Assembly: GCA_002419385.1 (NCBI GenBank)
Contig: DIFZ01000021.1
Span: forward strand, 1 to 57,220
Direction: 5' to 3'
Length of the DNA: 57,220 bases
DNA from: Geobacter sp. UBA5735
Lineage (GTDB): Bacteria; Desulfobacterota; Desulfuromonadia; Geobacterales; Geobacteraceae
In this document: positions 28,098 to 36,255 of the stretch, in pieces
Numbering within the stretch: position 1 is the first letter of the stretch
Layout of the letters: every line of letters starts with the position of its first letter
Position numbers and translations under genes: made by a program
Notes under the pieces: model-generated
Seen by the model: only the letters and a program-made list of their open reading frames with translations
The model's database searches: none
What the model was told of the DNA's origin: nothing

Positions 28098-28196
28098 TCT
28101 CCTGCCTCCATTTCCTCAAACCTTTCAGTTCCAGCGTGAACCTGACCTTGTGCAGCAGCTCCACTGTGCAATGACCTCTACCTGTATTGACTACTT

Positions 28197-28319
28197 CCTG
28201 AATCCGTGACGACTTCACGGATTCAGGTAATTCAAAAAGAAAGCCACAAGTACAATGACTTGTGGCTTTTAACACGCTTACACAGCCCGATTGGGCTGTC
28301 GACTGAGCTACGGCGACAG
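28197..28319. other. Cluster of four hairpins upstream of the large sensor kinase
   Basis: Four inverted repeats lie in a row: CCTGAATCCGTGA/TCACGGATTCAGG (28197-28227, 13-bp perfect stem), AAAGCCACAAGT/ACTTGTGGCTTT (28240-28269, 12-bp perfect stem), CAGCCC/GGGCTG (28283-28298) and CTGTCG/CGACAG (28296-28319). The second has T-rich flanks on both strands and fits a bidirectional terminator. The fourth contains AGCTACGGCGACA, also present at 34055-34067. Confidence 0.55.
28240..28269. terminator. Bidirectional terminator-like hairpin
   Basis: A perfect 12-bp stem with ACAATG loop. Reading + it ends in CTTTT; reading - it is followed by CTTTTTG. Confidence 0.6.
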
Positions 28320-28511
28320 TCAACCATTTAACATTGTTTAATTTTATTTTTTTTGCTCCCGCATCACAGTATGTCCTATGGAATGGCAATATTTATCCAT
28401 TCTAATTAATTACCTGTATCAACCTGGAACACCTGCTGCCGGCGCCGTCCCGCGGACGGACATATCGGGCGCATTTCCCCGGGGAGTCCGGTGAATGCCG
28501 TCAAGTCCTTC

Positions 28512-28647
28512 ATGTATGTCGCACAAGCAAGCCCGCAGATTGACACAGCCAGGGCGGACAATCCGGCTTCACCGGATTGGACAGCAAGGGCTGCCCGTCA
28601 GGGTGAGGCCAACGGCCGAATCAAAAGCACCCTTTCCGGATGGAAAC
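28512..28647 (+). repeat. Degenerate copy of the dispersed repeat (copy 2)
   Basis: It shares ATGTATGTCGCACAAGCAAG at its left and ends CTTTCCGGATGGAAAC at its right, like copies 1 and 3. The middle is diverged and longer, and the left terminal repeat is not recognisable. Its last base overlaps the trpA stop codon. Confidence 0.5.
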
Positions 28648-29408
28648 TAACTCAGCCCGCGGATGAAATCCCCGATAGCTCCGACGCCCTGTTCATCCAC
28701 TACCCTGATAGTCTGGGAACCGATAACCGCGATATCAGCCTTGCCCTTTAAAAAATCTACGTCCGCCTTGTCCTTGACGCCGAAACCCACGGCCAGGGGA
28801 AGGTCGGTAGCCCGTCGACAGCGGGCCAGGCCGATGTCCAGGTCCGCGGAAAAATCGGTGTTCTGACCGGTGACGCCTTTTCGGGCAACGCAGTAGATAA
28901 AGCCGCTTCCATGCCCGGCGATCAAGCGCATGCGCGCATCGCTGCTGTTCGGCGCGAAGATGAAAATCGGCGAGAGGTTGTTCCGCTTCATGGCCGCCAG
29001 GTATTCTTCCGCCTCCTCCGGCGGCAGATCCGGGACAATCGCTCCCCGCACCCCAATCTGCGCCATGGTATGGGCAAAGGAATCGACGCCGTATTTGAAG
29101 AGGATATTGTAGTAGGTCATGAAGAGAAACGGGATATCGAAGGTTTCGGTCACCCGGGCGGCAAAATCGATGCAGTTCCGGACGGTGATCCCACCCCCGA
29201 GAGCTTCCTGGTTGGCCTTGAGAATGACCGGCCCGTCGGCCATGGGCTCGGAAAACGGGATCTGCAACTCCATCAGATCGACGCCTGCCTCAACCATTTC
29301 CTGTACAATCTTGAAGGAGGCATCCAACGAGGGATAGCCGATCACGATGTGGGTCATCAGCAGGATTTCTTTTTTTTCGCGCTGCACGCGAATGTAGGAT
29401 TCAATCAT
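28647..29408 (-). CDS. trpA: Tryptophan synthase alpha subunit
   Basis: This 253-residue enzyme subunit cleaves indole-3-glycerol phosphate to indole, which is channelled to TrpB. The start at 29408 is chosen for GGAG upstream and because it gives the normal length. MELQIPFSE (Glu47) and MADGP (Asp58) are the catalytic pair; VARKGVTG and AVGFGVK bind phosphate. The ATG lies inside the end of trpB (8-base overlap), so the two are translationally coupled. Other trp genes are not in the window. Confidence 0.92.
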   Translation of the reverse strand: MIESYIRVQREKKEILLMTHIVIGYPSLDASFKIVQEMVEAGVDLMELQIPFSEPMADGPVILKANQEALGGGITVRNCIDFAARVTETFDIPFLFMTYYNILFKYGVDSFAHTMAQIGVRGAIVPDLPPEEAEEYLAAMKRNNLSPIFIFAPNSSDARMRLIAGHGSGFIYCVARKGVTGQNTDFSADLDIGLARCRRATDLPLAVGFGVKDKADVDFLKGKADIAVIGSQTIRVVDEQGVGAIGDFIRGLS

Positions 29409-30627
29409 GGTAGTGCTCCGCCTTCCGCTTGATGAATGTTCTCCACGCAGGGTCCTCGAAGGCATCCGCCACGGTAAAGATATCCTTGTCGCCCCGTCCG
29501 GACTGGTTGATGATAATGATGTCGTCGGAAGAGAGGCCCGGCGCTTCCCTGAAGGCCCGGGCAAAGGCGTGCCCTGACTCCAGGGCCGGAATCAGTCCCT
29601 CTTTGCGCATGGTCAGCGCCACAGCATCGATCACCTCTTTGTCCGTCGCGGCCTCGAATCGTGCCCGCCCGTTATCCTTGAACTGTGACAAAATCGGAGA
29701 AACCCCGATATAATCAAGGCCCGCCGCGATGCTGTGGGTCTCCCGCATCTGTCCGTCATCGTTCTGCAGAAAATAGGTCTTGTACCCCTGGGCGACGCCG
29801 ATGCTGGCGTCAGTGGAACAGAGCCGCGAGGCATGCTGCCCCGAATCGAGCCCCTTACCGCCTGCCTCCACGCCCACCAGTTCCACCGGGTCATCCAGAA
29901 AACCCGAAAAAAGCCCCAGGGCGTTGGAACCACCGCCGACACAGGCGTAAACCCGTTTGGGTAAGCGTCCTTCGATAGCCATGATCTGGCTGCGCGCCTC
30001 CTTGCCGATTATCGACTGGAAATAGGTCACCATTTCGGGGAAGGGATGGGGACCGCAGGCCGTGCCGAGCAGGTAATGGGTGGTGTCCATATTGGTGACC
30101 CAGTCCCGGAAAGCCTCGTTTATGGCGTCTTTCAAGGTTCTTGATCCGTCACGCACCGGCACCACCGTGGCGCCGAGCCGCTCCATCCAGAAGACGTTCG
30201 GTCGCTGCCGTTCCACATCGACTTCGCCCATGTAGATGGTGCAGTCGAAGCCGAACCTGGCCGCCATGGTGGCCGTTGCCACTCCGTGCTGGCCTGCGCC
30301 TGTTTCAGCGATCACGCGTGTCTTGCCCATCCTCCTGACCAGCAACCCCTGCCCCATGACGTTGTTGGCCTTGTGGGCGCCGGTATGGTTGAGGTCTTCC
30401 CGCTTTATGTAGATCCTGGCGCCGCCGAAATGGCGCGTCAGGTTTCCGGCGAAGGTCAACGGCGTCGGTCGGCACGAATAGGACGACATGATCTGTTCAT
30501 ACTCCGGCCAGAAGGCCGGATCGGCCTTGGCCGCTTCAAAAATGGTCTCAAGCTCGTCAAAAGTGGCGTTCAGCACTTCCGGGATAAAGGCGCCGCCGAA
30601 TCCTGCATAGTAACCTCGGTTATTCAT
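29401..30627 (-). CDS. trpB: Tryptophan synthase beta subunit
   Basis: This 408-residue PLP enzyme joins indole and serine. The start at 30627 follows GGAGGATTC and gives MNNRGYYAGFGGAF, the usual N-terminus. The PLP lysine is Lys86 in HTGAHKANN, and the phosphate loop is CVGGGSNA. Its ATG overlaps the gntR stop by 8 bases (ATGAATAA). The sequence style GYYAGFGGAFIPEV is close to the divergent TrpB of Bacteroidota-like lineages, so transfer is possible but untested. Confidence 0.92.
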   Translation of the reverse strand: MNNRGYYAGFGGAFIPEVLNATFDELETIFEAAKADPAFWPEYEQIMSSYSCRPTPLTFAGNLTRHFGGARIYIKREDLNHTGAHKANNVMGQGLLVRRMGKTRVIAETGAGQHGVATATMAARFGFDCTIYMGEVDVERQRPNVFWMERLGATVVPVRDGSRTLKDAINEAFRDWVTNMDTTHYLLGTACGPHPFPEMVTYFQSIIGKEARSQIMAIEGRLPKRVYACVGGGSNALGLFSGFLDDPVELVGVEAGGKGLDSGQHASRLCSTDASIGVAQGYKTYFLQNDDGQMRETHSIAAGLDYIGVSPILSQFKDNGRARFEAATDKEVIDAVALTMRKEGLIPALESGHAFARAFREAPGLSSDDIIIINQSGRGDKDIFTVADAFEDPAWRTFIKRKAEHYHD

Positions 30628-31351
30628 AGCCGAATCCTCCGATATTCTGTGAAAAGACAAACCGGTCGGTGCGACAGTAAAGCCGGGAGAAGAACCCGTT
30701 GTCAGTCTGGGGAAAATCCAGAAAACGGTCAACCTGGAGAATGGGGACATTGTCCTCCACTTGCAGAAGCCCGGCACGGTCAGCGCCGGGATATTCGATC
30801 CTGAAATGCTGCTTTCCGCTGGCAGGCCGCAGAAAATAGTTTTCTTCTGCAATGGCCGAAAGGGAACACCCCTGCAGTTCAAACCGTTCGATCCCCGTGA
30901 AGAGTTCCGGATGCAGATAGATATCCTCCAGCAGGACCGGTGCGCCATTTACCCAGACAAGGCGTGACAGGAAAAAGGCGGTTTTATTGTTGAAAGGGTT
31001 GCCGGGATCGCCGGTTACGGCCTGCAGCCGGACCGGGGCGATGAGGCGCGTTTCAACGGCCAGCCCTTTGTCGTGGAAAGCCGCGCTGGTCCCATCCAGG
31101 GAAAACAGCGCAACTTCCTGCCGTGGTTCGCAGACGAACGTGCCGGCTCCGCGACGCCTTTCCAGGAGACCTTTCCGAACCAGTACGTCAAGTGCCTGAC
31201 GAACCGTCGGGCGGCCCACTGCGAAATCCGCAGCCAGTCGCTGTTCGGATGGTATGCGGGCGCCCGTCGGGTATTCGCCGGCACGAATGCGGGAAGTCAG
31301 TTGCTCTGCCAATTGATGGTAGAGTGGTGTCGGGGCTTGTGGGTTGAGCAT
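30620..31351 (-). CDS. GntR/HutC-family transcriptional regulator of the trpBA operon
   Basis: This 243-residue regulator has an N-terminal winged helix (PLYHQLAEQLTSRIRAGEYP, IPSEQRLAADF, GRPTVRQALDVL) and a HutC-type UTRA effector domain (about 95-235). The start at 31351 is preferred to 31411 because the longer frame would cover the promoter and operator. It overlaps trpB by 8 bases, so it should be transcribed with trpBA and probably controls them. The effector ligand is unknown; tryptophan, indole or a precursor is the natural guess. Confidence 0.85.
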   Translation of the reverse strand: MLNPQAPTPLYHQLAEQLTSRIRAGEYPTGARIPSEQRLAADFAVGRPTVRQALDVLVRKGLLERRRGAGTFVCEPRQEVALFSLDGTSAAFHDKGLAVETRLIAPVRLQAVTGDPGNPFNNKTAFFLSRLVWVNGAPVLLEDIYLHPELFTGIERFELQGCSLSAIAEENYFLRPASGKQHFRIEYPGADRAGLLQVEDNVPILQVDRFLDFPQTDNGFFSRLYCRTDRFVFSQNIGGFGYE

Positions 31352-31375
31352 CTTTGTGCGCCTCTTTAGTTGATT

Positions 31376-31411
31376 TTTACCAAGTATCACGTCAATTGGT
31401 AAAGATGTCAA
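31376..31411 (-). promoter_or_regulatory. Promoter and overlapping operator of gntR-trpBA
   Basis: On the minus strand TTGACA (31411-31406) and GATACT (31388-31383) are 17 bases apart. An 8-bp perfect dyad TTTACCAA / TTGGTAAA (31376-31383 and 31396-31403, 12-base spacer) covers the spacer and the -10 box, an arrangement expected for repression by the gene's own GntR-type product. Confidence 0.7.
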
Positions 31412-31603
31412 GACAAGTTTGTTCGAAGCCTATTCATTTTGTCGATTTTGAGCTTGTAACGATTTGAAATGTCCGCTAAGTATTTAACAATACCTTGCCA
31501 GCGGACTTCCCCATGCCTCACTGAAGGGAAAATCATGGAGACGTGTTTGACTTCCCGGCTTTTACGGAAAAATTATTTATCAGGATCGAGAGGGACACCC
31601 GCC

Positions 31604-32698
31604 ATGAATTCAGACAAGATAGATATACTGGAAAATGAGCCCCTTGCAGCTTTGACCTCGTTCGGCGTCGGTGGCCCGGCGCGCTATTTTGCAAGGATTT
31701 CACGCGAAGAAGATGCCGCATCAGCCCTTGCCTTTGCACGTGAACGGGGACTTGAGGCACTCGTGTTGGGCGGTGGCAGCAATGTCCTGATCAGTGACGA
31801 GGGTTTCCTCGGGCTGGTGATCCTGAACCGCATCACGGGATTGGCCGTCGAGGAAGCGGGCCAGAACGTGCGCGTCAGTGCCGGCGGCGGAGAGAATTGG
31901 CAGGATTTCGTAGACCACTGCGTCGCGAAGGGCTGGCAGGGGGTCGAGTGTCTTGCGGGCATACCTGGAACGGTCGGCGCTTCTCCGGTCCAGAACATCG
32001 GCGCATACGGGCAGGAAGTATCGCAGGTTGTTTCGCAGGTGCGATGCCTGGAGACCGCGACCGGAACAATCGTGACATTCGGCAGCGATGAATGCGAGTT
32101 CCGCTACCGGGAGAGCATCTTCAACACCCGGGATGCGGGAAAATACATCGTCACATCCGTAACCTTCAGCCTGACGAGGGGGGGCGCACCGGTCATTCGA
32201 TACCGTGAGCTCGAAGAGCGGCTTTCGGGCATTCCCTCTCTGACAGCAGCGGATGTGCGCGATGCCGTGATAGCGATCAGGGCCGACAAGGGGGTTCTCA
32301 TACGGACCGGTTACGAAACACTGAAGAGCGCCGGGTCGTTCTTTAAAAACCCTGTTGTCACCCGTGAGCACTTTGAACATGTCCGGGAGGTCCTCGCAGG
32401 TCGGGAGGGAACGGCAACCTGGTTTTGGCCCTTGCCCGGCGGCGATGTCAAACTCTCAGCTGCGTTCCTTATCCAGCGTTCGGGATTCGAGAGAGGCTCT
32501 GGAAGGGGCAACGTCGGCATTTCGCCTCACCACACGCTGATTCTGGTCAACCGCGGCGGGGCCACGGCCCGTGAGATCGTCGATTTTGCCGCAGAGGTGC
32601 AGGGGCAGGTGCTGGACCGGTTCGGTATATTCCTGGCTCCTGAAGCCCGCCTGATAGGTTTCGGTACGTCCCCGTTACAGGCCAGGCGGGGAGCGTAG
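31604..32698 (+). CDS. murB: UDP-N-acetylenolpyruvoylglucosamine reductase
   Basis: This 364-residue flavoenzyme makes UDP-MurNAc in peptidoglycan synthesis. The N-terminal FAD domain has TSFGVGGPA and VLGGGSNVL; the substrate domain has AGIPGTVGASPVQNIGAYG, FRYRES and SAGSFFKNP with the catalytic Ser. The length and C-terminal NVGISPHHTL fit the longer E. coli-like type. The start at 31604 gives the usual N-terminus and follows GAGAGGG; the frame itself runs back to 31469. It is isolated from other mur genes, so a second copy may exist in the division cluster. Confidence 0.9.
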   Translation: MNSDKIDILENEPLAALTSFGVGGPARYFARISREEDAASALAFARERGLEALVLGGGSNVLISDEGFLGLVILNRITGLAVEEAGQNVRVSAGGGENWQDFVDHCVAKGWQGVECLAGIPGTVGASPVQNIGAYGQEVSQVVSQVRCLETATGTIVTFGSDECEFRYRESIFNTRDAGKYIVTSVTFSLTRGGAPVIRYRELEERLSGIPSLTAADVRDAVIAIRADKGVLIRTGYETLKSAGSFFKNPVVTREHFEHVREVLAGREGTATWFWPLPGGDVKLSAAFLIQRSGFERGSGRGNVGISPHHTLILVNRGGATAREIVDFAAEVQGQVLDRFGIFLAPEARLIGFGTSPLQARRGA

Positions 32699-32706
32699 GT
32701 AGTGCC

Positions 32707-32878
32707 CATCCGGGAACTCCGGATCGACACGAATACGGTTTCCAATTCGAAAACGAGGATTTATTTGTTCTGACAAGGAAACCAAGGGCTTGCGCGGAGG
32801 CATACTGAGGTATGTCGCACAAGCAAGCCCGCCGGTTGACACCGTCAGGGCGAAAAAAGACCGTTTCCGGATGGAAAC
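32707..32878 (+). repeat. Dispersed ~172-bp repeat with terminal inverted repeats, copy 3
   Basis: It runs from CATCCGGGAACTCC (32707-32720) to GTTTCCGGATGGAAAC (32863-32878). The centre can fold into a long hairpin: GGGCTTGC ... CATAC tgag GTATG ... GCAAGCCC. It lies 62 bases before the LysR start codon and creates a spurious upstream extension of that frame. Confidence 0.7.
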
Positions 32879-32940
32879 TGGGTAGTGAGGGGATTCGATG
32901 GCATGGGCCGGCCGGTTCATACCACCGGGAAAGGGCTGCA

Positions 32941-33828
32941 ATGATCGTTGATCCCGTATCGCTCAAGCTTTTCGTTGCCATTGTGGAGGAAGGTACGATC
33001 GCCGCTGCCGCTGAACGGGAGCATATCGCGGCAGCTGCCGTGAGCAAGCGCATCAGCAATCTGGAAAAGACGCTCGATACGCAACTCTTGAGAAGGACCA
33101 ACAAGGGGATTGTGCCGACCATGGCGGGGATGACGCTGCTCAATCTCGCGCGTGGTGTCCTGCATGACCTGAACGACATTTTCCTGCAGATCCGGGAGTA
33201 TTCCAGCGGTGTCCGCGGTCGCGTCAGGCTGTGGGCCAATATTTCCGCGATCAACCAGTTCCTGCCGAACGAGCTCAAGTCCTTCCTCAACGAACATCCC
33301 CACGTACAGGTTCGTCTGGAGGGGAATATCAGCGAGGCCATCATGAAGGCAGTGGCCGAGGGTGCTGCGGACGTGGGCGTCATTACGATGGAGTCGTGCC
33401 GCGAGGACCTGGAGTACCTTCCGTACCATTCCGATCAGCTGGTCGTGATCACGCCAAAAGGCCACATGCTTTCCCGGAGCAAGTCGGTTTCCTTCCAGGA
33501 AACGCTGGATTTCGATTATGTCGGCCTGCCGGCCGGCAGCGCGCTGAACAACCTGATCGTGCGTGCGGCGAACGACCTGAACAGGACTCCGAAGCTGAGG
33601 ATTCACGTGAACAGTTTCGACGCGCTCTGCCTGATGGTGGAGGCAGGGCTCGGGATCGGCATCGTGCCGAGGGGTGCTGCCAAACCCTATTTCAAGGGGC
33701 TGCGAATCCGGCCCGTCCAGTTGCGGGAAACGTGGGCGACCCGTGACCTGAAGCTGTGCGTCCGCGCCTACGGCGCGCTGCCCACGGCGGCGAAGCTGCT
33801 GGTCGATCATCTCCGGCAGAGGGGATGA
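32941..33828 (+). CDS. LysR-family transcriptional regulator
   Basis: This 295-residue protein has a LysR winged helix (SLKLFVAIVEEGTIAAAAER, AAVSKRISNLEKTL) and a periplasmic-binding-protein-like effector domain (about 90-290). The start at 32941 gives a normal LTTR N-terminus; the frame is open further upstream only because it runs into the repeat. No obvious target gene is divergent; murB and leuB are both transcribed in the same direction. Ligand unknown. Confidence 0.88.
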   Translation: MIVDPVSLKLFVAIVEEGTIAAAAEREHIAAAAVSKRISNLEKTLDTQLLRRTNKGIVPTMAGMTLLNLARGVLHDLNDIFLQIREYSSGVRGRVRLWANISAINQFLPNELKSFLNEHPHVQVRLEGNISEAIMKAVAEGAADVGVITMESCREDLEYLPYHSDQLVVITPKGHMLSRSKSVSFQETLDFDYVGLPAGSALNNLIVRAANDLNRTPKLRIHVNSFDALCLMVEAGLGIGIVPRGAAKPYFKGLRIRPVQLRETWATRDLKLCVRAYGALPTAAKLLVDHLRQRG

Positions 33829-34141
33829 CCGCAACCATGACCGCCATCGTATTTCGCGATGGCAGCTTCACGAGATACTGCTTTCCCGGAGTGCTTCTGT
33901 CGGGTATAAAGGAAGAGCTTCACACCACGGTGTGAAGCTCTTTTTTGGAATATCAACCAAGATGCATTCGCAAGTAGTCGTCACCCCGCTGAAAAACTGG
34001 GTCCAGGGGTAAGGCCTGTTGAAAGACTGGATTCCGGCTTTGCGCCACCGCTAAAGCTACGGCGACACGCGGTTGCCGGAATGACGGGTTAAAGGTGTTT
34101 AGGACTTTTCGCGAGAGAATCAACCAAGGGAGCAGAATAGA
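33829..34141. other. Intergenic region with terminator and REP-like palindrome
   Basis: Besides the terminator at 33915-33946 it holds ATTCCGGC / GCCGGAAT (34031-34038 and 34075-34082) with a nested ACCGC / GCGGT, a REP-like cruciform. The inner part has AGCTACGGCGACA shared with 28306-28318. No gene is seen. Confidence 0.5.
33915..33946 (+). terminator. Intrinsic terminator after the LysR gene
   Basis: GAGCTTCACA pairs with TGTGAAGCTC around CCACGG, followed by TTTTTT. Confidence 0.85.
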
Positions 34142-35230
34142 ATGACGAGTACCTGCAAAATAGCAGTGTTGGCCGGGGACGGAATCGGCCCGGAGGTGAT
34201 GGCGGAGGCGCTCAAGGTGCTGGATGCCGTAGAAAAGAAGTTCAACGTGAAGTTCGCAATAACCCGTGCCAACGTGGGAGGGGCCGGCATCGACAACGAG
34301 GGCAAAGCCCTTCCCGATTCGACCGTCGAAATCTGCACGGCATCGGAAGCCATCCTGTTCGGTTCCGTGGGCGGTCCCAAGTGGGAGTCGCTGCCGCCTG
34401 AAGAACAGCCCGAGCGGGGCGCGCTCCTGCCGCTGCGCAGGATATTCGGCCTGTACGCCAACCTCCGGCCCGCGATCGTCTTTCCCACCCTTACCGGGGC
34501 CTCATCGCTCAAGGAGGAGGTCGTCCGGGGAGGCTTCGACATCCTGGTGATCCGCGAGTTGACCGGGGGCATCTACTTTTCCCAGCCCAAGGGGATCGAG
34601 GGCGAAGGGCGGGCGAGGGTCGGCTTCGACACCCTGCGCTACAGCGTGCCGGAGATCGAGCGGATTGCTCATGTCGCCTTCCGGGCGGCCCGCGAGCGGA
34701 GCGGCAAGGTCTGTTCCATCGACAAGGCCAACGTCCTTTCTTCGTCGGTCCTGTGGCGTGAGACCGTAACCGAGGTGGCAGCGGGATATCCCGATGTGGA
34801 ACTGACCCACATGTACGTGGACAACGCAGCCATGCAGCTGGTCCGTCAGCCGAAGCAGTTCGACGTGCTGCTGTGCGAGAACATGTTCGGTGACATCCTT
34901 TCGGACGAAGCTGCCATGCTGACCGGATCGCTGGGCATGCTCCCCTCCGCGTCGCTGGCCGAGGGGACCTTCGGCATGTATGAACCGTCGGGAGGTTCGG
35001 CACCGGACATTGCCGGCAAGGGGATCGCCAATCCCATCGCCCAGATACTTTCCGTAGGGATGATGCTGCGCTACTCCTTCGGGCTTAACGATGCAGCCGA
35101 ATCTATCGAAAATGCCGTGGTCAGGGTGCTGGACCAGGGATGCCGGACAGCTGATATTTTCCAGGAGGGCAGCGGCGAACGCCTGGTGACGACCAGGGAG
35201 ATGGGTGATGCGATTGCCGCGGTGCTGTAG
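34142..35230 (+). CDS. leuB: 3-isopropylmalate dehydrogenase
   Basis: This 362-residue enzyme oxidises and decarboxylates 3-isopropylmalate in leucine synthesis. GDGIGPEV opens the fold; RRIFGLYANLRP, RELTGGIYF and DKANVLSSS are LeuB motifs, and FGDILSDEAAML and EPSGGSAPDIAGKG bind metal and NAD. AAGGGAG precedes the ATG. The other leu genes are absent from the window, and a strong terminator follows at once, so it is a single-gene unit here. Confidence 0.94.
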   Translation: MTSTCKIAVLAGDGIGPEVMAEALKVLDAVEKKFNVKFAITRANVGGAGIDNEGKALPDSTVEICTASEAILFGSVGGPKWESLPPEEQPERGALLPLRRIFGLYANLRPAIVFPTLTGASSLKEEVVRGGFDILVIRELTGGIYFSQPKGIEGEGRARVGFDTLRYSVPEIERIAHVAFRAARERSGKVCSIDKANVLSSSVLWRETVTEVAAGYPDVELTHMYVDNAAMQLVRQPKQFDVLLCENMFGDILSDEAAMLTGSLGMLPSASLAEGTFGMYEPSGGSAPDIAGKGIANPIAQILSVGMMLRYSFGLNDAAESIENAVVRVLDQGCRTADIFQEGSGERLVTTREMGDAIAAVL

Positions 35231-35261
35231 GGAAGAAAGGTGATAACGGAACGTGGTTGAC

Positions 35262-35305
35262 AAAGGGGCCGGGCTGCTTTTCCGAAAAGCAGCCCGGCCC
35301 CTTTT
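35262..35305. terminator. Strong bidirectional terminator after leuB
   Basis: AAAGGGGCCGGGCTGCTTTT pairs nearly perfectly with AAAAGCAGCCCGGCCCCTTT across CCG, with T runs at both ends. Confidence 0.85.
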
Positions 35306-35394
35306 CATGTCCAATGGCCATGGCTGACCTGGTGTATAATTGCTCGCAGGGGCAGCACGTTGTGCTTATTCAAGCTTATACCGTGGAGGGCGAC

Positions 35395-36039
35395 ATGAAC
35401 GAGGATCGGCGGCACGTCGACATTGACGGCATATACCGGCAACTCTCCCTGGAAAAGATCCCCTGGAATGTGGAGGAACCGCCGGAGGCCCTGGTAGCCC
35501 TGGTTGAGAGCGGCTCGATCAAGCCCTGCAGAACCATCGATCTGGGTTGCGGCGCCGGGAACCAGGCTGCGTATCTTGCCGGGAGGGGGTTCAGCGTCAC
35601 CGGGGTCGACAGTTCGGCTGAAGCGATACGCCTGGCACAGGAAAACGCAGCCGGCAAGGGTGTCTCGTGCCTTTTCGTGGTAGCGGATGTCCTGGGAGAT
35701 GTGCGGGCACTAGGGGAAACCTTCGACTTTGCCTATGACTGGGGGCTTTTGCACCATATCTATCCTGAACAGAGGAAGAAATATGTCGCCAACGTTCACA
35801 GGCTGCTGAGCAAAGGGGGGAAATATCTTTCAGTCTGCTTCAGTGAGCAGGACCCCCAGTTCGGCGGCGTGGGAAAATACCGGAAAACTTCCCTGGGAAC
35901 GGTACTCTATTTCTCTTCCGAAGACGAGCTGCGTGAGCTGTATGAAGGGTGTTTCACGATTATCGAGCTCAAAACGATTCAAATAGCGGGAAGGGCCGCA
36001 GCACACCAGGCAAACTACGCTTTCATGGAACGGAAGTGA
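35395..36039 (+). CDS. Class I SAM-dependent methyltransferase
   Basis: This 214-residue protein has motif I DLGCGAGNQAAYLA, GVDSS as the acidic end of strand 2, and DFAYDWGLLHHIYPE as motif post-II/IV. The start at 35395 has GGAGGGCGAC before it; the frame extends upstream only through the leuB terminator. TATAAT at 35335-35340 may be the -10 of its own promoter. It resembles small-molecule (thiopurine/tellurite-type) methyltransferases, but the substrate is unknown. Confidence 0.82.
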   Translation: MNEDRRHVDIDGIYRQLSLEKIPWNVEEPPEALVALVESGSIKPCRTIDLGCGAGNQAAYLAGRGFSVTGVDSSAEAIRLAQENAAGKGVSCLFVVADVLGDVRALGETFDFAYDWGLLHHIYPEQRKKYVANVHRLLSKGGKYLSVCFSEQDPQFGGVGKYRKTSLGTVLYFSSEDELRELYEGCFTIIELKTIQIAGRAAAHQANYAFMERK

Positions 36040-36255
36040 TGAATTGACGCTCATATCGCACAGATGGGGCAGCCGGCTCAGCCGGTGATGCCATTTTCTT
36101 TGCGGTGCCGCGATTTTTCTGCTCGAATTCCGATAGCATTTCATGCTTCGATATATTATCATGTAAAATCGTGCATAATGATGCATTTGCTTACCAGTAA
36201 ACGTAGACGTTACGGTATGCACGATTACAATATGACACCTGAAAGGGATACATTC

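Noticed and set aside
28283..28320. tRNA-like stretch (minus strand GCCGTAGCTCAGTCGAC)
   Set aside because: Only a D-arm-like piece is present; there is no anticodon arm, T-loop or acceptor pairing, so no tRNA is called.
32812..32940. N-terminal extension of the LysR frame
   Set aside because: It is the repeat element read in frame (MSHKQARR...SGWKL); the same peptide appears in the repeat copy at 22413-22583.
36064..36255. 64-residue N-terminal extension of the S1 protein
   Set aside because: Sequence is AT-rich and non-coding in character, and a better ribosome site lies before 36256.
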